From the NCBI RefSeq assembly GCF_021245805.1, contig NZ_JAJJNF010000009.1:90186-154185 (forward strand): DNA of 64,000 nt. Direction: 5' to 3'. The DNA comes from Mangrovimonas futianensis (GTDB lineage: Bacteria; Bacteroidota; Bacteroidia; Flavobacteriales; Flavobacteriaceae). Below the pieces are notes generated by a model. It was not told the DNA's origin and did no database searches. It was given only the letters and a program-made list of their open reading frames with translations. Made by a program: the position numbers and the translations under genes. Shown one piece after another: positions 37,050-45,354 of this stretch. Each line of letters opens with the position of its first letter. Within the stretch, counting starts at the first letter, position 1.

Positions 37050-37945
37050 TATTTATTGTTTAACCACATTTCGGCGGGCATTCCAATTTTTAAACTACCA
37101 TCGTTCTTTACCTGAATCTTTACTGCATAGACTAGGGCAACGCGTTCTTCTTTAGTCTGGATGATTTTAGGAGTAAACTCTGCTTCTGAAGCTATCCAAC
37201 TAATAGTGCCCTCATAGGTTTTCATTCCCTCTTGGTCATCGATTTTGACGGAAACGCTTTCACCTATCGTTATCTTGGCCAATTGGGTTTCACTTACGTA
37301 AACACGCAGTTCCATTGTTGATAAATCGGCAATTTTATAGAGTGGTTTTCCAAAAGCTACAATCTCGTTGGCTTCGGCATATTTTGATAGCACCGTTCCG
37401 TTTATTGGATTAACGATTTTACTTTTTTGAATTTGGTTTTCTACTTGTTGTAGCTGCACATCAAGTGTTTTCAGTTCATTTACCACAGGTGCATTTTGGA
37501 TTTCAACGCTTCGTATTTGGTTTTTGATTATGTCTATTTCACCTTGCACGTCATCCAGCTGTTTTTGAGTCCCGGCATTGTCTCTAATTAGGTTCTCGAC
37601 TCTGGTTTTGTTGATATTGGCAGATTTCAGTCTGGCCTGTAACACGTCAATTTGCGACAAGACACCTTTGGATTTGGAATTAATGACATCTTTTTGAACC
37701 AAAAGCTGTTCTTTTTTGAGATACAAAGGAATGGTGTCTATATAACCGATTAATTGATTGTGCTCTACAACAGTGCCTTCGTCAATAGTAAAAGCCATTA
37801 GTTTTCCTGTGTTTTCTGCGGAAATGGTTATTTCGGTAGCTTCAAAATTACCGTAGCCATCTGCTTTATCACCATTACTGTTACAAGCGGTTAGCAAAAC
37901 TGCTATAGTTATTACAGTTATTATTTTTATTCTTGTTGTTTTCAT
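37049..37945 (-). CDS. HlyD/YbhG-like membrane-fusion lipoprotein
   Basis: A 298-residue periplasmic adaptor with a lipobox (VLLTAC, Cys21). The lipoyl half-motif GKLMAFTIDEGTVVEHNQLIGYIDT precedes a coiled-coil hairpin of about 100 residues, then SKIVNPINGTVLSKYAEANEIVAFGKPLYKIAD closes the lipoyl domain and a beta-barrel follows. It should link the inner-membrane ABC-2 complex to the TolC-like gene product encoded 7 bp upstream. Confidence 0.87.
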   Translation of the reverse strand: MKTTRIKIITVITIAVLLTACNSNGDKADGYGNFEATEITISAENTGKLMAFTIDEGTVVEHNQLIGYIDTIPLYLKKEQLLVQKDVINSKSKGVLSQIDVLQARLKSANINKTRVENLIRDNAGTQKQLDDVQGEIDIIKNQIRSVEIQNAPVVNELKTLDVQLQQVENQIQKSKIVNPINGTVLSKYAEANEIVAFGKPLYKIADLSTMELRVYVSETQLAKITIGESVSVKIDDQEGMKTYEGTISWIASEAEFTPKIIQTKEERVALVYAVKIQVKNDGSLKIGMPAEMWLNNK

Positions 37946-37952
37946 CGTTCTT

Positions 37953-39212
37953 CTATTTAGGATCTCCTTTAAGGATGTTGTAATTGGCTTTGGCTAGTTC
38001 CAATTGGGTTTTATGTTGATTGAATACATTTTCTGTTTCGTGCAATTTGGTAAGTTCTGTAACATATTCAGAGGTTGTGACAACACCATTCTTTAATTGG
38101 GATTCCGAAGTATTCACAACTTCCTGTTGCAAAACCATAAGCTGTTGGTCTATATCAATGGTCTTTTCAAGGGTTTCAATTTCTTTGAGTTGTTCATTTA
38201 AAGCGGTGTTTGTATTCAGTTTAAAAACTTCTTCTTGATTGTCTATCAATTCTTTTGAATAGTCCAGTGCTTGCCGTTGCTTTTTATTGCCATTCCAGTC
38301 GAACACATTCCAGTTTAGTTTTAAGCCTACAATGTAATAAGAGGTAAAGTCGTTTTCCAGCATATTCAAGCCTGGGTTGCCATAACCACCCGTTGCAAAA
38401 CCGTTGAGTTCAGGAACCAATGATTTTGACAGTAGGTTTTGTTGCTGTTCAATCTCTTGTTTTTGCAAGCTGTACAAACCTAATTCGGGTCTGTTCAATT
38501 CAGAACTTTCGTTCATTGAGACCAAAGGTTTTTGGAATTCTGTTTCAGCTGAAATGGAAATTCCAATTAATGCAGATAAGGAGGTTATCAATTTTGATTT
38601 ATTATTGACGGCTTCTTGTTTTTGCTGTAAGATTTTAAGCAATTCAGCTTCTATAACTTTATCTGAAGTTGGTAATAGCACGCCGTTTTTTATTCCAGAC
38701 TTCACTTCCTTTAGTTTAATTTGTAACTGTTGTCCCCTAACATTCAATAGTGCCGTTTGGTCATCAATCAGAAGAATTGAAAAATACAGTTGGTTAACAC
38801 GTTGTTTCAACTGGTACAGATTGACTTCAACTTCCTGTTTTTTTCTATCGGTTGCAATATTCTGAAGCCCTTGTGTTGCCTTGATTTTTCCGCCATTAAA
38901 AATCAACTGGTTTGCCGTAAGGGTAGCACGGTATTGGTCGTTGTTCAAAGGTTCAATACCCGTGTTTGGCAAAGGCACTTCCGTAACGTCACTTTGATAG
39001 GTGGCTTGAGCATTCAGGTTGAATTGAGGTAGCGCTTTGGCTGTAATAGCCGAAAGTTCTGCTTCTTTTTGACTATCTAAAATAGCACGTTGTTTAACAA
39101 GTGGATAATTTGCATTTAAACCTTCATAACACTCTTGTAAACTCATTGTGCTTTGGCTGTACCCAAAACATGTTGTTAGCAGAAATAATGCATATATAAA
39201 TATAGTTTTCAT
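37953..39212 (-). CDS. TolC-family outer-membrane efflux protein
   Basis: A 419-residue protein with a signal peptide (LFLLTTCFGYSQ) and the duplicated outer-membrane efflux repeats: MSLQECYEGLNANYPLVKQRAILDS near the N-terminus and LGLKLNWNVFDWNGNKKQRQALDYS in the second half. It supplies the outer-membrane channel of the exporter. It is 6 bp after the TetR gene and 7 bp before the HlyD gene, so it belongs to the same operon. Confidence 0.88.
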   Translation of the reverse strand: MKTIFIYALFLLTTCFGYSQSTMSLQECYEGLNANYPLVKQRAILDSQKEAELSAITAKALPQFNLNAQATYQSDVTEVPLPNTGIEPLNNDQYRATLTANQLIFNGGKIKATQGLQNIATDRKKQEVEVNLYQLKQRVNQLYFSILLIDDQTALLNVRGQQLQIKLKEVKSGIKNGVLLPTSDKVIEAELLKILQQKQEAVNNKSKLITSLSALIGISISAETEFQKPLVSMNESSELNRPELGLYSLQKQEIEQQQNLLSKSLVPELNGFATGGYGNPGLNMLENDFTSYYIVGLKLNWNVFDWNGNKKQRQALDYSKELIDNQEEVFKLNTNTALNEQLKEIETLEKTIDIDQQLMVLQQEVVNTSESQLKNGVVTTSEYVTELTKLHETENVFNQHKTQLELAKANYNILKGDPK

Positions 39213-39218
39213 AGAGAA

Positions 39219-39830
39219 TTAATTTCTAATGGAATTAATGATGAAATCGGATACTTCCTTTTTTCTTGCTTCCATAAGTGTTTTGAAGGTTTTGTCATCA
39301 GCATCTGTAAAGGCTTTGATTAAAGGTGAAGCAACAAAGGGAAAAATGTTTAGGGATATAATGTTGATGAACAATTGTTCTGCGCTAATCGGTTTTATGG
39401 TTCCTTTGTCCACTTCATTTTTTACTTGCTCCTTAAACTTGTCAATATTGGGAAAAGCAACATTGGTTTTTATTTTTTCAATGAACTGCGGATTTCTGTT
39501 AAGCTCTTGAATGATGAAGTTTGGTAAGTAAGGATGCTTTAAAATGAAACTGATATGGTTATGGGTGAAGTTCTTGATTTTGTCTTCCAAGCTTGAATCA
39601 TCATTAAGTATGGCATTAAGCTGTGGTGCTAGTAAGGTAAATGCCTTTTTGAAAACAGCTTCAAACAAAAGTTGCTTGCTTCTGTAATAGTAGTGCAACA
39701 TGGCCTTGTTGATACTAGCTTTATCTGCAATTTCTTGCATTCTGGCACCGTCCATTCCTTTAGATTGAAATATTTTTTGCGCTGCTTCCAGTATTTGTTC
39801 TTCTGTTTTATTGTCTTTGTGTTTTGCCAT
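39219..39830 (-). CDS. TetR-family regulator of the exporter (CecR-like position)
   Basis: A 203-residue protein with an N-terminal TetR helix-turn-helix (ILEAAQKIFQSKGMDGARMQEIADKASINKAMLHYYYRSKQLLFEAVF) and a helical ligand domain. It is the first gene of a seven-gene operon (tetR, tolC, hlyD, two ATPases, two permeases), matching the logic of E. coli cecR and ybhGFSR. A palindrome 17-32 bp upstream of its start is the probable autoregulatory operator. Confidence 0.87.
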   Translation of the reverse strand: MAKHKDNKTEEQILEAAQKIFQSKGMDGARMQEIADKASINKAMLHYYYRSKQLLFEAVFKKAFTLLAPQLNAILNDDSSLEDKIKNFTHNHISFILKHPYLPNFIIQELNRNPQFIEKIKTNVAFPNIDKFKEQVKNEVDKGTIKPISAEQLFINIISLNIFPFVASPLIKAFTDADDKTFKTLMEARKKEVSDFIINSIRN

Positions 39831-39846
39831 AATTCAACCATTAAGT

Positions 39847-39862
39847 TTAACCATTTGGTTAA
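39847..39862. promoter_or_regulatory. Palindromic TetR operator candidate
   Basis: TTAACCA-TT-TGGTTAA is a perfect inverted repeat (7+2+7), 17 bp upstream of the TetR start codon. Its size, symmetry and place fit an autoregulatory TetR operator controlling the whole exporter operon. Confidence 0.7.
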
Positions 39863-39974
39863 CAAAAGTACAAAAAAATAGAATAAGCTTGTATTAAGAG
39901 AGTGAAATATTTATTCTTTCTGTCGTTAAAGACTATAAGAGATAAATATTTCAAATAATCATTTATCAAAATGT

Positions 39975-40073
39975 TTATTGATTAAAAATGGGTGCTGGTA
40001 CAAGCCATGATAAAAACAATATGAACAGCATTCCGATTATAATTGCAATGAGATAAAATTTTTTATTGGTCAT
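39975..40073 (-). CDS. Small membrane protein (32 residues)
   Basis: This frame starts MTNKKFYLIAIIIGMLFILF and ends WLVPAPIFNQ: one hydrophobic helix with a basic N-terminal end. It begins 9 bp after the stop of the universal stress gene on the same strand, which suggests co-transcription. It is too short to be found by usual gene callers and I do not recognise it. It may be a micro-protein partner of the stress operon; chance cannot be excluded. Confidence 0.45.
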   Translation of the reverse strand: MTNKKFYLIAIIIGMLFILFLSWLVPAPIFNQ

Positions 40074-40082
40074 TTTGAAATG

Positions 40083-40913
40083 TTATTCATGTATTGCTAG
40101 AATTGTATTGCCTCCCATTTTTTTCAAAGTAGAAATAATATTAGACTTAAAGAGACCTAATTTTCTCAATAACCCTGGTTTTTCATCAATTAAACAAACT
40201 ATTTCATCATGGTGTGTCAAACCATATTGTTTCAGATGATATGATGATTTTGCATATGAAATTTCTATAAGCCTCTCTTGATTTTTTTTCATATAACCAA
40301 TAAGTTTCTCGAGATTATTAGTTCTATGTTCAGATAACATATTTTGTTCGTCAAGAACGAGTATGCTAACTTCAATATTGGTATTTGATAACACCTCACA
40401 AAATATTTCAATTTCATTAGTATTAATTGAGTGCTCGAAATTTGATGCAATAGTAAGATGCACTTTTTCACAAATTGAGGAATCTGCCTGGACCACTAAA
40501 ATTGGACATGACCTAACATTTTCCATAATGCTCTCATTGTTTTTAACTTTTTCTTTTTTATTACTATTGAATAATATAACTAAATCTATGTCCAAAAGCT
40601 CAACCTTCTTTTTGATGCCCTCTACGAGGTTTGACCATTCAGAAATAGCATAGAAATTATGGTATTTTCCAATAGAATTCATGGTAAACGCCTCAACAAG
40701 TTTACCTAATTCTTCAAGAGATTCTTCTCTAGGCTTATCAAACCATTCATCTCCTGCTTGCAATATTTCAAGAGCGTTTAAACTATTTGAGTTATTTAAG
40801 TAAGTATTTAAAAAATAAAAACTGCATTTTTCATTTTTAAATAGATTAACACTATACTCAATTGCCTGTAAACTATTGGTTGAGAAATCTGTAGGAATTA
40901 GAATATTTTTCAT
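40083..40913 (-). CDS. Universal stress protein with two Usp domains
   Basis: A 276-residue cytoplasmic protein. The first Usp domain starts MKNILIPTDFSTNSLQAIEYSVNLF and ends ESIMENVRSCPILVVQAD; the second, more divergent, spans about 150-276. The canonical ATP loop GxxGxxxxxxxGSVS is absent in both halves, so it may not bind ATP. It lies downstream of the glutamate dehydrogenase operon, behind a hairpin, and upstream of a micro-protein frame. Confidence 0.82.
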   Translation of the reverse strand: MKNILIPTDFSTNSLQAIEYSVNLFKNEKCSFYFLNTYLNNSNSLNALEILQAGDEWFDKPREESLEELGKLVEAFTMNSIGKYHNFYAISEWSNLVEGIKKKVELLDIDLVILFNSNKKEKVKNNESIMENVRSCPILVVQADSSICEKVHLTIASNFEHSINTNEIEIFCEVLSNTNIEVSILVLDEQNMLSEHRTNNLEKLIGYMKKNQERLIEISYAKSSYHLKQYGLTHHDEIVCLIDEKPGLLRKLGLFKSNIISTLKKMGGNTILAIHE

Positions 40914-40967
40914 TTTTTTAAAAGTTTTCAGGTTTTAATTCATTTAATGCTTCAATAGCTTAGGCAA

Positions 40968-40993
40968 ACCGCGAAGGAATCAACCTTCGCGGT
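40968..40993. terminator. Strong hairpin between the stress operon and the usp gene
   Basis: ACCGCGAAGG pairs perfectly with CCTTCGCGGT across a 6-nt loop. No long T-run follows, so it may attenuate or protect the transcript between the upstream operon and the universal stress gene rather than fully terminate it. Confidence 0.6.
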
Positions 40994-41082
40994 ATTTGTT
41001 CACAAAACCTCTAATAAAAATACTAACCAACCGATTTTGTGTGCCTAAGAGGGTTTTTTAAAGTTACCTTCAATTAAATTTG

Positions 41083-41466
41083 TTATTTTCTATGATATAC
41101 TTTTAGTAAAGTATAAATGTGAATTTTAAAAGCATTATAATCTTTCATCAATTGTAAATAACTTTCGCGCTTTTGTTCATGATGCTTATATCTTTTTGCA
41201 TCGTACTCAACATCTCCGTATTCATACTCAACTTTAAGTTCTTGTTCGTATTTACAAAAGGTTGCCATCGCCAGTATCATCTTTCTGCGTAAAGCTTTAA
41301 TGTTATTTGCTACCGATTCATTTTTTATTAGCTGTTTTTCAATACTGTTGAAATGGTCTAGTTCATCATTGATACTTTCAAGTATATATATCCATAATTC
41401 TATTTCATTCAAGTCTTTTAGAATGCATAGTCTTCTATGCAAATCAACTTTATGTGTTAATGACAT
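41083..41466 (-). CDS. Hypothetical helical protein, paralogue A
   Basis: Not recognised. A 127-residue, highly charged, all-helical soluble protein rich in Lys, Glu and Tyr. It resembles the neighbouring 41.48-kb protein in plan: an N-terminal IELWIYILESINDELDHF helix pair, a central KKM/RRKM segment, then a tyrosine- and histidine-rich stretch (YDAKRYKHHEQKRESYL). It is 13 bp after that paralogue. It may be a stress-linked adaptor; no catalytic motif is visible. Confidence 0.7.
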   Translation of the reverse strand: MSLTHKVDLHRRLCILKDLNEIELWIYILESINDELDHFNSIEKQLIKNESVANNIKALRRKMILAMATFCKYEQELKVEYEYGDVEYDAKRYKHHEQKRESYLQLMKDYNAFKIHIYTLLKVYHRK

Positions 41467-41479
41467 ATTCTTCAGAAAA

Positions 41480-41884
41480 TCAGCGTGTTTTTAATTGTGC
41501 AAACTTTCTTTGTATTTTATCGAAAAACTCATCCTTCAAACGACCATATTTATCTAGATGATAAACATAACTTCTTCTATAGGTTTCATGTTCTGTGATA
41601 TACACCATGTCGCACTGCGTGTCCTCACATTCAATAATATTTAAGCGAGAAATTGAATATTTTTGAAGAGCATTCATCAAAATTTCATTTTCTTCCATTT
41701 TCTTTTGAAATCTTTCTAAAATAGTCTCGTTTCCCAAATTTATGCTTAACCCTTCTTTGCATAGGTTTACTAAGTTAATCAGTTCACCTTCAACGTACTT
41801 TAAATGATTAATCCAGTTATCTAATTCTATGGAATTCACTTTATGTGTAACATCTATGTAAGAATCGTGATTGAAGATTTCCAT
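41480..41884 (-). CDS. Hypothetical helical protein, paralogue B
   Basis: Not recognised. From the ATG at 41884 (MEIFNHDSYIDVTHKV) it has 134 residues; a start at 41899 would add five residues. The sequence has the same helix plan as paralogue A: VNSIELDNWINHLKYVEGELINL, then RFQKKMEENEILMNAL, then EHETYRRSYVYHLDKYGRL. The two genes probably arose by duplication. It sits 28 bp after the GreA/Rnk-like gene within the sigma-54-controlled operon. Confidence 0.7.
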   Translation of the reverse strand: MEIFNHDSYIDVTHKVNSIELDNWINHLKYVEGELINLVNLCKEGLSINLGNETILERFQKKMEENEILMNALQKYSISRLNIIECEDTQCDMVYITEHETYRRSYVYHLDKYGRLKDEFFDKIQRKFAQLKTR

Positions 41885-41912
41885 GTTTTTCATTTTCATA
41901 ATTCTTCAATAG

Positions 41913-42332
41913 TTAAATTACCAAATCTATTCCGCTAAGGGTTTCTTCTTGTGTTACTGAAGTGATTTTCAATTGTTGTTTTCCACCTGGGAAATCCCAC
42001 TCTAAAGTGTCATTATTTGAATATCCAAAAAGCGCTGCACCCATTGGCATTAGAACAGAAATCTTATTCTGAGTTACATCCCGATCCGATGGAATGACCA
42101 CTTGCATAGTTTTCTCCCATCCAATATCTGAAACTACCGTAACTTTACTGTTAAAACGAATCACATCTTCTGGCATTTCTTCTTCATCCACTATGTGAGC
42201 TGTTTTGAGTTCATCTAAAAGTTTTTCTATGGACTTTTGTGTCTGGTCATTACTAGAGTAGCCAGTTATATTGAGTATGCGTTTTAGATATACATATTCT
42301 TTTTTTTCTAAAATTAAACTTCCATATTTCAT
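41913..42332 (-). CDS. GreA/GreB/Rnk-type transcription factor
   Basis: A 139-residue protein. The C-terminal FKBP-like GreA/GreB domain is visible in VVIPSDRDVTQNKISVLMPMGAALFGYSNNDTLEWDFPGGKQQLKITSV. The N-terminal part is a short helical region, shorter than the coiled coil of true GreA, as in Rnk/nucleoside-diphosphate-kinase-regulator proteins. It would bind the RNA polymerase secondary channel. It is 18 bp after the glutamate dehydrogenase gene. Confidence 0.83.
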   Translation of the reverse strand: MKYGSLILEKKEYVYLKRILNITGYSSNDQTQKSIEKLLDELKTAHIVDEEEMPEDVIRFNSKVTVVSDIGWEKTMQVVIPSDRDVTQNKISVLMPMGAALFGYSNNDTLEWDFPGGKQQLKITSVTQEETLSGIDLVI

Positions 42333-42350
42333 AATTGCATCATTTTATTA

Positions 42351-43649
42351 TTAAGGAAAAATGCCCCTCTCAATATAGGCACGTTCTATACGCTTAATGG
42401 CTAAACAATAAGCAGCAGTTCGCATGTCTAAGTTCTCTTCTTCTGAATAATCATGAACCTTATTAAATGACTCTCTTAATTTTTTTTCAAGTTTTACCAT
42501 TACTTCGTCTAATTGCCAGAGTTCTCCGTTACGATTTTGAAGCCATTCATAGTAACTGCCTACAACTCCTCCAGAATTACATAAAATATCTGGTATAATG
42601 GAAACGCCTCTTTCCAAGAGGATTTTTTCACCTTCAACATTTGTTGGGCCGTTGGCACCTTCAGCAATAAGCGTTGCATTTATTTGCAAGGCGTTTTCTG
42701 AAGTTATCTGATTTCCTAAAGCGGCAGGAATACAGATATCACAGTTAGTTGCAAAAAAATCACTTTTCTTAATATGGGTTGCTCTTGGGTAATCAACAAT
42801 ACTACCTTTACTTGCTTTGGTATAATCTAACAAATCTTCTACCATAATACCTTGTTGATTTTCAATACTGCCAAAAGCATCTTGAACAGCAACTAAAACT
42901 GCACCCTCCTTTTCAAGGAAATGAGCTGCCCAATAACCAACATTTCCAAAACCTTGGACTATAAATTTTTTCCCAGTCAAGCACATGTCTTTTTTCTCGG
43001 CCCAAAACTTAATAGACAGGAACACACCATATCCGGTGGCTCTATCACGACCTTCAAGACCACCACTACCTGCAGGTTTACCTGTAACTACATGTTGGTT
43101 AGCTGTTCGCTCTGCCGGTGGGCGCGTACTCATATAAGTATCAGCCATCCAAGCCATAGTTTGACTGTTGGTGTTTACATCTGGTGCAGGAATGTCATGT
43201 TCTGGCCCAATATTGTCAGCCAGAGCAAACGTAAATCGTCTGGTAATACGTTCCAGTTCACTTTGTGAATATTTCGTTGGATCCAATTGAATACCTCCTT
43301 TACCACCACCATAAGGCAGGCCAGCAAGTGATGTTTTCCAAGTCATCCACATAGCTAATGCTCTTGCAGCATCAATATCAACTGTTGGATGGTAACGTAG
43401 ACCTCCTTTATAAGGTCCTAATGCGTTGTTGTGTTGAACACGATATCCTCTGAAAATTTCTACATCGCCATTATCCATTTTTACTGGGAAGTTCACAACA
43501 ATTTCATTATTTGTAATACTCAATATCTTTCGGATATTTGGGTGTAAATGGATTTTATCTGCAGCACTGTTGAACTGTTCCATAACATTATCCATCATGC
43601 CACGAACAGGTTGTTTTTTTGTTTCTTTTATTTCGGCTACTAGTGTCAT
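42351..43649 (-). CDS. gdhA: Glutamate dehydrogenase
   Basis: A 432-residue Glu/Leu/Phe/Val dehydrogenase. The catalytic-Lys region PYGGGKGGIQLDP, the upstream KMDNG..GYRVQHNNALGPYKGGLRYHP and the nucleotide-binding motif QGFGNVGYWAA are all present; the length fits the hexameric 410-430-residue class. It interconverts glutamate and 2-oxoglutarate plus ammonia. It lies 26 bp after a small Cys-rich gene behind a sigma-54 promoter, suggesting nitrogen-linked control. Confidence 0.92.
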   Translation of the reverse strand: MTLVAEIKETKKQPVRGMMDNVMEQFNSAADKIHLHPNIRKILSITNNEIVVNFPVKMDNGDVEIFRGYRVQHNNALGPYKGGLRYHPTVDIDAARALAMWMTWKTSLAGLPYGGGKGGIQLDPTKYSQSELERITRRFTFALADNIGPEHDIPAPDVNTNSQTMAWMADTYMSTRPPAERTANQHVVTGKPAGSGGLEGRDRATGYGVFLSIKFWAEKKDMCLTGKKFIVQGFGNVGYWAAHFLEKEGAVLVAVQDAFGSIENQQGIMVEDLLDYTKASKGSIVDYPRATHIKKSDFFATNCDICIPAALGNQITSENALQINATLIAEGANGPTNVEGEKILLERGVSIIPDILCNSGGVVGSYYEWLQNRNGELWQLDEVMVKLEKKLRESFNKVHDYSEEENLDMRTAAYCLAIKRIERAYIERGIFP

Positions 43650-43675
43650 ATCTCTTGTTTTTTTAAATAAATGGG

Positions 43676-43846
43676 TTAAGCTAATTCTAGTTGGTAATCC
43701 GATTCTTGAACATTTTCTGCTTCATTTGAATTGGGGAGGTTATCGTCATACTCACTGCAAGACCATACCTTATCTTTTTGAGTTGTTAAAATACAAGTGT
43801 ATTGATTAATGCAACTCAAACAAATACTAAAGTGATTTGTACTCAT
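43676..43846 (-). CDS. Small Cys-rich protein heading the sigma-54 operon
   Basis: From the ATG at 43846 the product has 56 residues: MSTNHFSICLSCINQYTC, then KVWSCSEYDD and an acidic tail. Four cysteines (CLSC, YTC, SC) could bind a metal or Fe-S cluster. The longer frame from 43885 is excluded because its first codons overlap the sigma-54 promoter at 43877-43891. Function unknown. It precedes glutamate dehydrogenase by 26 bp. Confidence 0.68.
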   Translation of the reverse strand: MSTNHFSICLSCINQYTCILTTQKDKVWSCSEYDDNLPNSNEAENVQESDYQLELA

Positions 43847-43876
43847 AAAACAATAATTAATTTTAATGGTTACTTG

Positions 43877-43891
43877 GCAATGCATGTGCCA
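43877..43891 (-). promoter_or_regulatory. Sigma-54 (-24/-12) promoter
   Basis: On the minus strand TGGCAC-ATGCA-TTGC gives an exact -24 GG / -12 GC spacing with near-consensus flanks (TGGCAC-N5-TTGC). Transcription would start near 43865, about 19 nt before the small Cys-rich gene. The sigma-54 response regulator is encoded immediately upstream. Confidence 0.85.
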
Positions 43892-43913
43892 AAGAAATCA
43901 ACTACTGTATTAT

Positions 43914-43954
43914 AAACCATCAAATCCCTTATTGGTAAAGGGATTTGATGGTTT
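43914..43954. terminator. 17-bp perfect hairpin after the response-regulator gene
   Basis: AAACCATCAAATCCCTT pairs perfectly with AAGGGATTTGATGGTTT across a 7-nt loop. It lies between the stop of the response-regulator gene and the sigma-54 promoter. It most likely terminates the kinase/regulator operon; as an inverted repeat about 50-90 bp upstream of the sigma-54 start it could also be an enhancer site. Confidence 0.75.
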
Positions 43955-44023
43955 TATATTAAATTTAGTTTTTCTTGTGAGTGGTTCAAAATTCCACAAC
44001 CGGGGCGAAATGTATCAGTGTGT

Positions 44024-45352
44024 TTATTCTGAAAGTTTTTGACGAATTGTTTTTCGATCTATCTTAAGAATTTCTGCAGCTTTAGTTTTATTATTGCCAG
44101 TAGCGCGAAGGACTTTTTGAATATATTGTTTTTCTATCTCTTTTAAGGATAGTAATTTTTCAGATGAAAAATCAAGAGTGTATTTTATATGTTCTGGTAA
44201 ATGTTCAATTTCAATAATATTTTCACACATAATTACTGCCCGTTGGATGACATTTTCTAGTTCCCTTATATTTCCAGGCCAATCGTATCGATTTAAAATT
44301 TCCATTGCCTCAGTGGTAACCTTTACAAACCTTTCTTTGTATTCAACGCCATACTTAAGGAGAAATTTATCGACCAATAATGGGATATCCTCTTTTCGTT
44401 CACGTAAGGGCGGTACATGTATTTCTACTACTGTTAAACGATAAAATAAATCTTCTCTAAATGTTTGTTTCTGTATCATGTCCCGCAAATTACTGTTAGT
44501 TGCGGCAATTATTCTGACATCTATGGATTCTGCTTTTGAGGCACCTACCTTCACAACTTCTTTTTCTTGTAGTACTCTTAGTAACCTTGATTGTACTGCA
44601 AGTGAGGCATTTCCAATTTCATCTAAAAAAATAGTACCCCCATTAGCTGCCTGAAAGAAACCATCTCTATTGGTTTCTGCACCAGTAAATGAACCCTTGA
44701 GGTAGCCGAAGAGTTCGGATTCCAATAAATTTTCAGGAATACCACCACAATTTACTGCAACAAATGGTGCTCTCGCAAACTTACCCTGGTAATGTATAGC
44801 ACGTGCTACCAACTCTTTTCCAGTACCACTTTCACCTTTTATAAAAATAGTGGCCTTATTGTTTTTTACACGTTCAATTATTTGAACCACATCGTTTATC
44901 TTCTCTGAACTCCCTATGATTTCCCCATAAGTATCATTCACCTTTTTAAGCAGCTTAACTTTCTTTTGATATTTTGTTTTTGAAATAAGAAGTGATTTAT
45001 TAATGGCTACTTTTAATTCATCTTTTGTAAAAGGTTTTGTTAAATAAGCAACAACCCGCGATTTAATTGAAGTTAGAGAATCTTGCGCCGAAGGATAGCC
45101 AGTAACCACCAGTTTAGGTAAGGTTGGATAATGTTCTGAAACAAATTTAATGAGTTCTAAGCCATCAATCTCAGGCATTTTTAAATCTGTTATTAACAAA
45201 TCAATATTAGTATCTCGCAAGATTGTGACAGCTTCTTTTACTGAAACAGCTTTATAAATATGGTAATTCCATGACTGCAAATGTCTCTGCAATAGTTCTA
45301 AAATATTGACATCATCATCAACTATCAATATGTTTTCTTTTTGCAGTTGCAT
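44024..45352 (-). CDS. Sigma-54-dependent response regulator (NtrC class)
   Basis: A 442-residue protein: receiver domain (1-120, phospho-acceptor Asp56 in LLITDLKMPE, Lys106 in LTKPF), AAA+ domain (about 143-380, Walker A GESGTGKE, Walker B GGTIFLDEIG) and a C-terminal Fis-type helix-turn-helix (NNKTKAAEILKIDRKTIRQKL). The sigma-54 contact loop reads GSFTGA (220-225) instead of the usual GAFTGA. It is 2 bp after its cognate kinase and directly upstream of a sigma-54 promoter, its likely target. Confidence 0.92.
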   Translation of the reverse strand: MQLQKENILIVDDDVNILELLQRHLQSWNYHIYKAVSVKEAVTILRDTNIDLLITDLKMPEIDGLELIKFVSEHYPTLPKLVVTGYPSAQDSLTSIKSRVVAYLTKPFTKDELKVAINKSLLISKTKYQKKVKLLKKVNDTYGEIIGSSEKINDVVQIIERVKNNKATIFIKGESGTGKELVARAIHYQGKFARAPFVAVNCGGIPENLLESELFGYLKGSFTGAETNRDGFFQAANGGTIFLDEIGNASLAVQSRLLRVLQEKEVVKVGASKAESIDVRIIAATNSNLRDMIQKQTFREDLFYRLTVVEIHVPPLRERKEDIPLLVDKFLLKYGVEYKERFVKVTTEAMEILNRYDWPGNIRELENVIQRAVIMCENIIEIEHLPEHIKYTLDFSSEKLLSLKEIEKQYIQKVLRATGNNKTKAAEILKIDRKTIRQKLSE

Positions 45353-45354
45353 AG

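Noticed and set aside
38404..38865. Plus-strand frame of 153 codons opposite the TolC gene
   Set aside because: It is antisense to a gene with clear family motifs and has Ser/Cys-rich shadow composition.
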